Shown: positions 1 to 8,104 of the stretch, piece after piece | Layout of the letters: each line of letters opens with the position of its first letter | How positions within the stretch are numbered: position 1 is the first letter of the stretch | Source of the DNA: an uncultured Bacteroidales bacterium | GTDB taxonomy: Bacteria > Bacteroidota > Bacteroidia > Bacteroidales > Paludibacteraceae | DNA length: 18,235 bases | NCBI GenBank assembly: GCA_903873355.1 | Contig: CAIQOG010000212.1 | Location: 1-18,235, forward strand | Reading direction: 5' to 3' | The notes under the pieces: generated by a model | What the model was told of the DNA's origin: nothing | Database searches by the model: none | What the model saw: only the letters and a program-made list of their open reading frames with translations | Program-made: the position numbers and the translations under genes

Positions 1-40
1 ATTACTTACAATCGCTTTAATTAGCTGATTTACTGCTTAG

Positions 41-124
41 TGCCCAAAACAGGACTCGAACCTGCACAGCCTTGCGGCCACTAGTCCCTGAAACTAGCGT
101 GTCTACCAATTTCACCATTTGGGC
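41..124 (-). tRNA. tRNA-Leu (anticodon CAG)
   Basis: The reverse complement folds as a class II tRNA of 84 nt. Acceptor arm GCCCAAA pairs with TTTGGGC and the discriminator base is A. The D-arm holds AATTGGTAGAC. The anticodon stem CTAGT/ACTAG encloses loop TTCAGGG, giving anticodon CAG, which reads the leucine codon CUG. A long variable arm GGCCGCAAGGC-type hairpin and T-loop GGTTCGAGTCC complete it. CCA is not encoded and must be added after transcription. It lies downstream of tRNA-Gly on the same strand, with a terminator-like hairpin between them and no visible promoter of its own. Confidence 0.96.
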
Positions 125-154
125 GGTTGGCACTTTGTATTCAATTTTTAAGAG

Positions 155-186
155 AAAAAATAGCGAAACTCTCACGTTTCGCTATT
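155..186 (-). terminator. Intrinsic terminator after tRNA-Gly
   Basis: A perfect 11-bp inverted repeat, AATAGCGAAAC at 159-169 and GTTTCGCTATT at 176-186, encloses a 6-nt loop. Read on the minus strand, the stem runs straight into six T residues (positions 160 to 155). This is a standard Rho-independent terminator facing away from tRNA-Gly. It also sits upstream of tRNA-Leu on the same strand, so it would limit co-transcription of the two tRNAs unless it is leaky or used for processing. Confidence 0.75.
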
Positions 187-198
187 TATACTTTTATG

Positions 199-271
<73 letters not shown>

Positions 272-281
272 AATTGCGGTG

Positions 282-312
282 CAAAGATAGTGCGATTACC
301 CGAATTTACAAA
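282..312 (-). promoter_or_regulatory. Bacteroidota-type promoter for tRNA-Gly
   Basis: On the minus strand, TTTG (312-309) is followed after exactly 19 nt by TATCTTTG (289-282). This matches the Bacteroidota primary sigma consensus TTTG-N19-21-TAnnTTTG. Initiation about 7 nt downstream would fall near 275, a few bases before the tRNA 5' end at 271. It is also direct evidence for the phylum. Confidence 0.85.
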
Positions 313-320
313 TATATAAA

Positions 321-342
321 GTAAAAAAATCACTTTTTTTGT
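321..342 (-). terminator. Weak A/T hairpin at the operon 3' end
   Basis: Just after the stop of the last glycan gene there is a 7A/7T inverted repeat (323-329 with 334-340, 4-nt loop TCAC), extended by two possible G-T wobbles. On the minus strand the 3' arm is itself a T-run. It is where an operon terminator should lie, but the stem has almost no G-C pairs, so it may be weak and allow read-through into the tRNA-Gly gene. Confidence 0.3.
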
Positions 343-358
343 AAGTTGAATTGTGGAT

Positions 359-1330
359 TTAAGAAAAAATCTTAAAATATAATTTCAATGAGATATTAGC
401 AATTGCAATTTTGATACGGAGATGGTTGGAATGGTTATAATAGGACAATGGAAATAGTTTGTAATTTAAAAGTCTTTTCAAATAGAATTCTTTTTTTTCT
501 TTCTCAATTGATGAAATTATACTTAAAACACCTATAACAATGACTGAATTCAAACCTCTGTACCATTTTTTCACATTTTTATCTGGTTGATTTTTAGATT
601 CTTCTGACATTAGTTCTATTGCTGTAAAACAACCTTCTAATTTTTTTCCAACTGAAGCAGCAGTTGTATTCATTAACGAACCTCGTCTTTGCAGATAGAA
701 ATATGCCGGAATTTTTACAGATGAAACCCGTTTTGCACACATTAAAACCCTTGGCAACCATTCAGTATCATCGATATAAAAACCCGGTTGAAAGTATACT
801 TTATTTTCATTTATCAACGATGTTTTGTATATATTAGCCCATACAAAACAGGCATAACCCAATTTCTTACTTAAAAAGACTTTCCCATCAACGACTTCTT
901 CACTATAATCTGCCGTATTTTTTGCACCTTTTGGCATTGGCAAAATATTATATTCTTCGTCAACCATCGTAAAACCAAACCGCAACATATCCAGATCATC
1001 AGTTTCCATTCTTTGGAGCAGATTCTTATATATATTTTCCTGCAAATAATCGTCAGGGTCAATAATTGTCAGATATTTGCCTTGGGCTTCCTTCATACCC
1101 GTGTTACGAGCAACGCCCGGTCCCTGATTTTTCTGAGTAATAACCCTTATATTTTTATGCTTTTGGGCATAAGATTCTGCTATTTCGCAACTCTTATCAG
1201 GACTTCCATCATTTACTAAAATAATTTCATAATCAGTCTGTGGAATATCCTGATTTAATATACTATCCAAACATTTGGCAATATATTTTTCGGAATTGTA
1301 TAATGCAGATACAATACTTAGCTTAATCAT
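359..1330 (-). CDS. Family 2 glycosyltransferase
   Basis: A 323-residue GT2 (GT-A fold) transferase that should move a sugar from a nucleotide donor to the lipid-linked repeat unit at the cytoplasmic face of the inner membrane. The N-terminus has the canonical start IKLSIVSALYNSEKYI, then VNDGSPD (residues 39-45) for nucleotide binding and the metal-binding DPDD motif at 91-94. The N-terminal ~220 residues are the catalytic domain. The C-terminal ~60 residues are rich in hydrophobic and basic residues (ending near KLYFKIFS) and may associate with the membrane. It starts at ATG 1330 and is the last gene of the operon, about 50 bases after its upstream neighbour. Donor and acceptor cannot be told from sequence. 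Confidence 0.9.
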   Translation of the reverse strand: MIKLSIVSALYNSEKYIAKCLDSILNQDIPQTDYEIILVNDGSPDKSCEIAESYAQKHKNIRVITQKNQGPGVARNTGMKEAQGKYLTIIDPDDYLQENIYKNLLQRMETDDLDMLRFGFTMVDEEYNILPMPKGAKNTADYSEEVVDGKVFLSKKLGYACFVWANIYKTSLINENKVYFQPGFYIDDTEWLPRVLMCAKRVSSVKIPAYFYLQRRGSLMNTTAASVGKKLEGCFTAIELMSEESKNQPDKNVKKWYRGLNSVIVIGVLSIISSIEKEKKEFYLKRLLNYKLFPLSYYNHSNHLRIKIAIANISLKLYFKIFS

Positions 1331-1380
1331 TGTTCAAATTTCTCTTTAAATTAAACGTAGCATTTTAAAAAAATCGAATT

Positions 1381-2226
1381 TCAAATTTTCTCACCTTTAT
1401 TAATCCATTTCTCAATTTTAAATAGAAATCTCTCCAAAATCCAAACGCAGCCATAAGCCCATTTATGCCTTTGTAAGCGTTTTATCTGGTCAATATGAAA
1501 AGCCCAGCGTTCATAATCTTTTAGTATTGTTTCCGGAAAAATTTTATACATTTCCTGCTTTTTTTCACGATTGGTCAAGTCTAAATTCGTGCTGCTTATT
1601 CCTGTCATATCAAAATTTATCACATCAATATCGACGTATTCGGGCTTGACACCACCATGAATAATAACTTGCGTATACCATTTCCAATCGGATACAACTT
1701 TCAATTTATCATCGTACAATCCAAATTGATCAAAAAGTATTCGTTTAATTACAACAGGTGAATGATTTAAAGTTGCAGTATACATGCCTAACAAGGTTAT
1801 TTCCTCACCATTAAAACATCTGTCACGAAAAATCCTGTCAGGTAATTGTTTAATCATATTTCCGTACAAAATTTGAACAGCATTTTTTTTTGATTTTACT
1901 TTCAACTCCTTCAGCATTCTCTCTACAACTGTCTCGTTTACAAATGAGTCACTACTGTTTACAAATTGAATATATTCACCTTTGGCTAATAAAATTCCTT
2001 TATTCATGGCATCGTAAATACCTTTATCGGCTTCACTAATCCATCTCATTTTTATGTCCTTTTTTAAGCTTTCAAACTTCTGAATTACTTCTAAGCTACC
2101 ATCCTTTGAAGCACCATCAACTACAATATATTCAAAATCAGAACTTGTCTGATTCATAACACTTTCCATGGTTTTTTGCAAACCGGAAGCATTGTTGTAA
2201 TTAATGGTTATAACTGACAATTTCAT
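1381..2226 (-). CDS. Family 2 glycosyltransferase (WcaA-like group)
   Basis: A 281-residue GT2 transferase beginning KLSVITINYNN, with the nucleotide-binding VVDGASKDGS (35-44) and the ADKGIYDAMNKGI block (66-78) seen in many colanic-acid and O-antigen transferases. The position of the DXD motif reads NSSDS (90-94), so only one acidic residue (D93) is clearly present. This is a common variant in the subgroup and need not mean loss of activity. A WKWY block follows at about residue 180. It starts at ATG 2226, four bases after the stop of the acetyltransferase gene, so the two are probably translated together. The likely role is adding one sugar to the repeat unit; specificity is unknown. Confidence 0.88.
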   Translation of the reverse strand: MKLSVITINYNNASGLQKTMESVMNQTSSDFEYIVVDGASKDGSLEVIQKFESLKKDIKMRWISEADKGIYDAMNKGILLAKGEYIQFVNSSDSFVNETVVERMLKELKVKSKKNAVQILYGNMIKQLPDRIFRDRCFNGEEITLLGMYTATLNHSPVVIKRILFDQFGLYDDKLKVVSDWKWYTQVIIHGGVKPEYVDIDVINFDMTGISSTNLDLTNREKKQEMYKIFPETILKDYERWAFHIDQIKRLQRHKWAYGCVWILERFLFKIEKWINKGEKI

Positions 2227-2230
2227 CGAC

Positions 2231-2818
2231 TTACAATTTTCTATTTACAATAATCCCATTTTCTTTTAAAATATAGGCCGGATTTCCAACGACTACACAG
2301 TTATCGGGAATTGATTTAAAAACTACCGCTCCAGGCCCTATAACACAGTTATTTCCAATTGTAATATCACCGGCAATAACCGCATTCGTAAGAATTTCAA
2401 CATTATCTTTTATTACAGGCTTACCGCCTTTTTTATCACCCAGTGTTACATTATGAACTATTCTGCAGTTTTTACCGATTGAGCTTGCATTTAAAATAGT
2501 TCCATAAGCATGAAAAAGTAATAAACCGCTTCCAATCGGTATTTTTGTAAGTGTTAGATGTTGCATTCCAGGAGCGAGAAATTTTATTAACCATTTATGT
2601 TTACCCAAACGATAATAAAAAAGTGAGCGGAAAGAACGGTTGAAGTACAAAAAATACAACAAACTCAGAACAGTTGATTCACTAATACTGTACTCCTTCT
2701 TGTAAGCTGAAAGATCTTCAACTATCAGAATTCTGTTTTTTGACAAATAAAACAATATCAAATGGGGAAAAAACCGCAAGATATTGAGACTGACAACTAT
2801 TTTATTTACTATTCCCAT
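2231..2818 (-). CDS. CysE-like hexapeptide acetyltransferase
   Basis: A 195-residue protein with an N-terminal helical part (including the RSLFYYRLG-type segment common in polysaccharide-locus acetyltransferases) and a C-terminal left-handed beta-helix of hexapeptide repeats: IGKNCRIVHNVTLGDKKGG, then IKDNVEILTNAVIAGDITIG and the closing VVVGNPA. FHAYG and IVHNVTLG align with the catalytic region of serine acetyltransferase, so acetyl-CoA is the expected donor. In this context it more likely acetylates a sugar hydroxyl or amine than serine. I chose ATG 2818; a TTG three codons upstream (2827) would also be open. The preceding gene ends at 2834. It could supply the missing N-acetylation of the amino sugars, but that is inference. 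Confidence 0.85.
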   Translation of the reverse strand: MGIVNKIVVSLNILRFFPHLILFYLSKNRILIVEDLSAYKKEYSISESTVLSLLYFLYFNRSFRSLFYYRLGKHKWLIKFLAPGMQHLTLTKIPIGSGLLLFHAYGTILNASSIGKNCRIVHNVTLGDKKGGKPVIKDNVEILTNAVIAGDITIGNNCVIGPGAVVFKSIPDNCVVVGNPAYILKENGIIVNRKL

Positions 2819-2833
2819 GGCAAACAATAATTG

Positions 2834-3757
2834 TTATTTTTTTATGATTTTAGCATAGATATCAGTAATCTTCTTGACAATTATTTTATTATCGTAGTTA
2901 GTAACCGAATCACGTCCGGTAGTACGTTTTCCAAATGCTATTGCCAGTTTAATTTTTTCAGCCACATCGACCGGCTCAAAAGTTGTCAGATAACAGCCTT
3001 CAGTACCGTTTAACAACACCTTTATGTCTGCAACATCTGTAGCAACTATCGGACAATTACAGGCCATGGCTTCTTTTACTACTTGCGGAGATCCTTCACT
3101 TTTGGTAGGAAGAAGCATTAAATCAACCCCGCAAAACAATGCATTGACTTCTTTGCGAGTATAGCCCTTCATCTCAATCAAATTAATATTGTCATTGGCA
3201 AGTAAATTTATTGCTTCGTTTGCCAATTTCACATTCTTCCTTAAATTTGCGAAAACGCCTCCAAAAAGTATATTAATTTTATCCTTAGGTAAATTCATTT
3301 GTTTTGCAGCTTCAGCTTTTGGGATTAATTCCAGTTCATCCAGATTAATACCGCATGGTAATATCATTGACTTTCGAGGCTTCTTGAAATAGGTAAGCTG
3401 ATAAATATGTTCAGCCACATAAATATTATATGCCGAAAATAGTGATGCTGTAGAAGATATGAGATTTCCTAACTTTGTAAGTGTTTCTCCATTATGGAAA
3501 GTTATAACCACTGGAACTCTTCTCTGCATAACTGCCAATGCGCCACTAAGTCCGAAATGAGCATGAACAATATCGTACTTTTTTTCTTTTAACTTGAGCT
3601 TTAATTCACCAAGGTGACTTAAATATCCGTTAATTCCTTTCGACGATATTGTAAAATAGTCGACTTCACAACCAAATTCTACAAGTTTATTACCCTGTTC
3701 AGTGATAAATGGCATAATCTTTCCAGAGTTGGCCGAGCATACAATTAATATTTTCAT
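2834..3757 (-). CDS. Family 4 glycosyltransferase (GT-B fold)
   Basis: A 307-residue retaining GT4 transferase. The N-terminal Rossmann half has MKILIVCSANSGK and YDIVHAHFG (61-69). The C-terminal half has LPCGIN (133-138), FANLRKN (169-175, donor phosphate contacts expected here) and the EX7E motif with E221 and E229, inside SEGSPQVVKEAM. It is shorter than the usual 350-400 residues but has both lobes and all landmark motifs, so it looks complete. The start is ATG 3757. It transfers a sugar during repeat-unit assembly in the cytoplasm. The 69-base gap before it holds no recognisable promoter. Confidence 0.9.
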   Translation of the reverse strand: MKILIVCSANSGKIMPFITEQGNKLVEFGCEVDYFTISSKGINGYLSHLGELKLKLKEKKYDIVHAHFGLSGALAVMQRRVPVVITFHNGETLTKLGNLISSTASLFSAYNIYVAEHIYQLTYFKKPRKSMILPCGINLDELELIPKAEAAKQMNLPKDKINILFGGVFANLRKNVKLANEAINLLANDNINLIEMKGYTRKEVNALFCGVDLMLLPTKSEGSPQVVKEAMACNCPIVATDVADIKVLLNGTEGCYLTTFEPVDVAEKIKLAIAFGKRTTGRDSVTNYDNKIIVKKITDIYAKIIKK

Positions 3758-3826
3758 ATTGTATCAATTTACGTTTAATTGATTGATATTTAAGCGTTAG
3801 TTGGCAGATGTAATTACAAGTGATTC

Positions 3827-4921
3827 TTATTTTTTATCAAGATGAAAATTAATTCTAAAATCATAGACTTTAAAAAATCTGAAAAGAAAAGGCAGTATAA
3901 ATAATATAGCAAAAAATAATGCAAATAATTTTAACGGGCCTAATACGCAGTAATAGGTTGATAACGATATAAATGTAGCTATCATAAGTAATACACTATA
4001 TTGAACAGCATTATGTCTGTGGTTTTTCAAAACAATTAATTGCCAAATAAAATAGAATACAAACAATACTACAAGATATAATATTATATTCAAAACCCTT
4101 ATTATTAAAATTACATTGGGCGTAACAAACATATTATGAATCTTCAACACCTTGCTTAATAAATTCTGTTTGATTTGTTCCTGAGACTGAATATTATTGA
4201 CATATATTTTTTTATCCTCCAATCCCGAAAAAGTATCAAAATGAACATTGTTATTTTTCTTCAATTCCTTTATAATAGATTCTAACTCATTAAATGAACC
4301 ATTATTAACAAAACTATAAGGATGTAGCATAACTACAATTATACCTCCAAAACTCTGGTTATTGACAACCAGCACATCTAACTGGGTAAAATCATCAATT
4401 GATAATGGATAGAAAACAGCTTCTGACCAAACATCATAAACTGAGGAAGAAACAATAAATATATTGTTGGCTTTTAAGGCATTAGAAGTATTTACATCAT
4501 GAGAATTAAAGGGTGGTATATATGTTATTATATTTGTTTCAAAAATTGAATCTAATAAACTCTTGCCCTTTTTTATACGTCGAAACTGCTCTTCATAACT
4601 TAATCCGGCAAATTCCCCTTTTGGCGTCATTCTTTTATGATTTAAACCATGAAGTGCAACTTCAATAGTTCCTTTTTTTACACCTTCTTTCAAATAATCA
4701 AAAAATGGATATTTTTTATCTTTAATCAGGTTTTCATTTCCATCGCAAGGAATAACGCCTAAAACAACAGGAATACTATATTTATGTAACAGCCTGACAA
4801 CCTTTTCATTAACAGAATCATTTACCATAGTAAAATCATCATATCTGATAACAATATTAATTCTGGTCGAAAAACCACTTAAAGAAACAAGACAAAAAAT
4901 AAAAATTAAGGTTGATTTCAT
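3827..4921 (-). CDS. DUF2334/NodB-like deacetylase with C-terminal membrane domain
   Basis: A 364-residue protein from ATG 4921. That start gives a signal-like N-terminus (MKSTLIFIFCLVSLSG); an upstream ATG at 4972 would add 17 mostly polar residues and is the alternative. The following ~230 residues resemble a polysaccharide-deacetylase (CE4/DUF2334) barrel: RYDDF with D28 and D29, ALHGLNH with H91 and H95 as metal ligands, PPFN near 136-139, and MLHPYSF with H200. After a polar linker come three to four hydrophobic segments (about 265-355), so the catalytic domain should face the periplasm, tethered to the inner membrane. It may deacetylate the glycan or a lipid-linked precursor. The substrate cannot be told from sequence, and DUF2334 members are poorly characterised. 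Confidence 0.75.
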   Translation of the reverse strand: MKSTLIFIFCLVSLSGFSTRINIVIRYDDFTMVNDSVNEKVVRLLHKYSIPVVLGVIPCDGNENLIKDKKYPFFDYLKEGVKKGTIEVALHGLNHKRMTPKGEFAGLSYEEQFRRIKKGKSLLDSIFETNIITYIPPFNSHDVNTSNALKANNIFIVSSSVYDVWSEAVFYPLSIDDFTQLDVLVVNNQSFGGIIVVMLHPYSFVNNGSFNELESIIKELKKNNNVHFDTFSGLEDKKIYVNNIQSQEQIKQNLLSKVLKIHNMFVTPNVILIIRVLNIILYLVVLFVFYFIWQLIVLKNHRHNAVQYSVLLMIATFISLSTYYCVLGPLKLFALFFAILFILPFLFRFFKVYDFRINFHLDKK

Positions 4922-4987
4922 AATTATATTTTTTTGAAGTGAATATTTTTTTTCTAACATGATAAACATCAAGTTGTTATTTACATC

Positions 4988-5950
4988 TTATTTAAACCAT
5001 GAACCATTTAAATTAAAGAATCTTTTAATCCTTTTATTTATTCTGAAAGGCAAACGTTTAAAGCCAATAAAACCATATTCATAAGGTTCAAAATACAACT
5101 GTTGAAATCTCAGGTCAGCTTTTCGTATTATATTGGTATTTCGTGGATGTACAATTGATTTTATAGTTTCTGCTTTTACTTTTGCGGCAATACTGTTTTC
5201 ATCAAACGTATGCGTTGCTCCTTCCTCAAACCCAATATTAGAGGAAAGATTGAAATTTGGCGATATTCCTTTACCTTTTTTTAACCAGATACTCATCCAA
5301 AACTGTTGATCCCAACTCGTATCACCATAACCATCTTTCTGAATTTCAAGAAGTCTTGCGTACCAGTATTCTCGTTCTCGCAAAGTAACATTATAAAAGC
5401 TTAGCGATTTATAAAAATCTTTTTTTGAAATTTCACGAAGATGATAATCAAAATCATTCCATGCTCTTCTCCACGTAGCCCAGGCACAAAGTGTTCTGTT
5501 CATCATCGAAAAATAGTAAGTTCCATCTCCATAAATCTTATCATCAACTTTCATACTCCCAATGGCACGAATATCTTTATCATCCTTATAACGTATTAGT
5601 AATTCCGAAGCATAATTAAAAAAGTCATCGGCAGGAATCGCATCATCTTCTATTATTATGCCTGCTTCTACCTGCTCAAAAAACCATGAAATACCTGCTG
5701 CAGGCCCTGGGCCACAACCAAGATTTACAGTTGAGTAAAAAGTGTGCAATTCACAATTCCAATCAAGCGGCTCTTCAAAAATCGCACGAACTTCCTTGCA
5801 TTTCTCAATATCATTAAGATTGCCATCGCGTGAACCATCCTGAAATATATACAAACTGTCGGGTTTCTGTTTTTTAATAGCATCGAAAACCTGTCGTGTA
5901 TGATCGGGACGATTAAAAGTTATCAGTAGTATTGGAGTTGAAAATGACAT
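4988..5950 (-). CDS. GT2-like nucleotide-diphospho-sugar transferase
   Basis: A 320-residue GT-A-fold transferase. It starts MSFSTPILLITFNRPDHT, has FQDGSRDG for nucleotide binding, an NLGCGPG motif, and IIIEDDAIP with the metal-binding acidic cluster near residues 101-103. Conserved aromatic blocks (CAWATWRRAW, then SWDQQFWMSIW) are typical of the Bacteroidota group annotated as nucleotide-diphospho-sugar transferase. I chose ATG 5950, which follows the acyltransferase stop with one base between (TAA-T-ATG). A TTG at 5957-5959 is an open but less likely start that would overlap that gene. The role is sugar transfer in repeat-unit assembly; donor and linkage are unknown. Confidence 0.82.
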   Translation of the reverse strand: MSFSTPILLITFNRPDHTRQVFDAIKKQKPDSLYIFQDGSRDGNLNDIEKCKEVRAIFEEPLDWNCELHTFYSTVNLGCGPGPAAGISWFFEQVEAGIIIEDDAIPADDFFNYASELLIRYKDDKDIRAIGSMKVDDKIYGDGTYYFSMMNRTLCAWATWRRAWNDFDYHLREISKKDFYKSLSFYNVTLREREYWYARLLEIQKDGYGDTSWDQQFWMSIWLKKGKGISPNFNLSSNIGFEEGATHTFDENSIAAKVKAETIKSIVHPRNTNIIRKADLRFQQLYFEPYEYGFIGFKRLPFRINKRIKRFFNLNGSWFK

Positions 5951-5951
5951 A

Positions 5952-6974
5952 TTATACAATATATTTTGAAATAAATGGAATTTTACGAATAATTGAAATG
6001 AGAATGTAAGCCAAAGTAAATGTACCTAAACAAATAATAGGTACAAATAGGATTGGTTCATGTATGAATCTGGTAACTCTGGTATAAATATTTGCCAACA
6101 GGAAAATATGTATCAGATAAATACCAAAGGTTGAATAAGATATGGATAATATAATTTTTTGGGTAGCAGTTTTCACATTGAATTTGATATTAAGCACAAA
6201 CAAGAAAATTGCAGTTGAAATAAGAATCACTAATGGAGAAAAGTATGAAAAAAACTGTTGATTTGTTTCATTATTTTTTAAGGATAAACTAACTGATAAA
6301 AAAACCATAAGTAAAACTGAGATAATTCCGGCAGGATAACTGATTTTTTGTAGCTGCTTCGATTCTCGGTTAGTATACAACAAAAAACCCAACACAAAAA
6401 ACCCTACATAATCCATGAAAAAATAATGCTCAATATCAATAACTTTAAATTCGGGAGTAATAAATTTGGCTATAAAGGCAATACTTTGAAACACAAACCA
6501 AACAACAACAAAGTAGCGCAATAATTTTTCTGGTATTATTTGAAAAAAAGGAATTACCATATAAATACCAATTATCATAGGCAAGTACCACAAGTGTCCA
6601 GCCTGATTTCCCAATGGCAAAAACGCAGTATGAAAAATTATCCCATAGAAAACCGACCAAAAGATTAATGCAATAAAAAACCTCAAAATATATTTTGTGA
6701 AAAGCTTTTTAATAGTAACAGGTTTTGCCGGATTCAATAAAAAACCTCCACTAATCATTACAAAAACAGGAACACACCATCTGGCAAGCAAATCGGATAA
6801 ATAACAAACAAACCAATCAATACTCCCAATACTATAAGTTATACCACTTGTCAAGCTGGTACCGGATACATGAACAACAACCACAAAAAAGCACGCTAAA
6901 ATCCTTAGAATATCAACATTAATATCCCTTGACTGAATATTAGCTTTAACATTATTTGTTTCGGTTGAATTCAT
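5952..6974 (-). CDS. Acyltransferase family 3 (OafA/WecH-type O-acetyltransferase)
   Basis: A 340-residue integral membrane protein with about ten hydrophobic segments. The family signature is present: RDINVDILRILACFFVVVVH, in which R24 and H35 are spaced R-x10-H as in acyltransferase-3 proteins, followed by CVPVFVMISGGFLL in the third segment. The length is normal for the single-domain form without a periplasmic SGNH domain. Members transfer acetyl (sometimes succinyl) groups to sugar hydroxyls, using acyl-CoA from the cytoplasm. Here it most likely O-acetylates the surface polysaccharide. It starts at ATG 6974, 18 bases after the preceding gene. Confidence 0.9.
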   Translation of the reverse strand: MNSTETNNVKANIQSRDINVDILRILACFFVVVVHVSGTSLTSGITYSIGSIDWFVCYLSDLLARWCVPVFVMISGGFLLNPAKPVTIKKLFTKYILRFFIALIFWSVFYGIIFHTAFLPLGNQAGHLWYLPMIIGIYMVIPFFQIIPEKLLRYFVVVWFVFQSIAFIAKFITPEFKVIDIEHYFFMDYVGFFVLGFLLYTNRESKQLQKISYPAGIISVLLMVFLSVSLSLKNNETNQQFFSYFSPLVILISTAIFLFVLNIKFNVKTATQKIILSISYSTFGIYLIHIFLLANIYTRVTRFIHEPILFVPIICLGTFTLAYILISIIRKIPFISKYIV

Positions 6975-6992
6975 ATAATTCGTTTAATATAA

Positions 6993-8075
6993 TTAAATCG
7001 AACATGTATTCTCAAAATACTTGTATTTCTTACTAAATCTTACTTTATAAGCTTTGTATGCAACAAAAAGCAATGCTCCGGTGGTGAAAAGTTTCTTTGT
7101 AAATAACTGTTTCACATAACGCTCAATTTTCCTGGAATCTATGTAATCTTCATAATCCGCATTAAGATTTTTTGAAATTAATTTTGCGGTTCTTCTTATT
7201 GTGAAGATAAGTTTTAAATATTCACCAAAACTATAGTTGTGAATTTTATTATCGAATGGAATATATGTTTCATAAGGGTGCAGAATGGAGTATTTTATAA
7301 ATTCATTGTCTTTGACCCCTTCCTTTCTTACTTTGTTCAGAAAACTTTCTCCAAAAGCATAAGTCATGTTTCGGAACGAGCAAAAATGCAAAATCCGGGC
7401 ATCCCTGTCGAAGAGCGGATGGGTGTACATAACGCAATTCCAGCCATTATCAATTCCCTTAATTATATGGCCACATTCAATATTCGACTTTGCAAAAGAT
7501 GGCTGATCAATTGAAACACCTGTTTTAGTGCCTTCGAACCAGTAAGAATGCCATTTATTGAAAAATTCTTTGTTTTTTTCAGTATCTTTTGCATAAATAA
7601 CTCCACTACTGAAATAATAATCTTCTTTAGAAATATCCCAATCCAGTTGAGAGCCAAGCTTTTTCACCTTTTCATATAATGCCGGATTAAATTTGGCAAC
7701 CGGCAAATGTGAATCCGGAACGGCGCCGAGTTCAAACGGACAATCATCTATTTCTCTTAACGAACGGGTTGTCAACGTATCGCAATCAACAAACATCAAA
7801 TCGCCATTTATCAAATTGCGCACACTTGTTTTCAACCAGCGAGAACGTTCCATCATTGACATTTCTTGTGGAAGTTCAACTACAATTTTTTCGGAAATAT
7901 ATTCAAGAATTTCAGCTCTCTTTCCACTAAAAAGTTTATCAGTCAGATTATCCGTTACTAAAACTATATAAGCATCCGGATTATGATGTCGGGCAGTATA
8001 TATTGAAAGTAAGGCCTGCTCACAGTAGCTTTTTTCCGGAGCCGAAGTCAATACATATACAAGTTTTGTTATCAT
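6993..8075 (-). CDS. GT-A glycosyltransferase, GT8-like
   Basis: A 360-residue soluble protein starting MITKLVYVLTSAPEKSYCEQ. It has a GT-A nucleotide-sugar fold signature with DLMFVDCDT, where D97-C98-D99 form the DXD metal site. Downstream blocks YYFSSGVIYAKD, SIDQPSF and ILHFCSF match the layout of GT8-type transferases (acceptor region and C-terminal HxG-like position). The basic C-terminal ~70 residues may attach it to the membrane. It starts at ATG 8075. It probably adds one sugar to the repeat unit with retention of configuration, if the GT8 assignment holds; an unassigned GT-A family is the alternative. Confidence 0.75.
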   Translation of the reverse strand: MITKLVYVLTSAPEKSYCEQALLSIYTARHHNPDAYIVLVTDNLTDKLFSGKRAEILEYISEKIVVELPQEMSMMERSRWLKTSVRNLINGDLMFVDCDTLTTRSLREIDDCPFELGAVPDSHLPVAKFNPALYEKVKKLGSQLDWDISKEDYYFSSGVIYAKDTEKNKEFFNKWHSYWFEGTKTGVSIDQPSFAKSNIECGHIIKGIDNGWNCVMYTHPLFDRDARILHFCSFRNMTYAFGESFLNKVRKEGVKDNEFIKYSILHPYETYIPFDNKIHNYSFGEYLKLIFTIRRTAKLISKNLNADYEDYIDSRKIERYVKQLFTKKLFTTGALLFVAYKAYKVRFSKKYKYFENTCSI

Positions 8076-8104
8076 AAAAAACGAAGGTTTGACACTAAAA
8101 TTCT

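Noticed and set aside
1381..2226. Inactive GT2 because the DXD motif reads NSSD
   Set aside because: This subgroup often has a single aspartate at this place, and all other GT2 motifs are intact.
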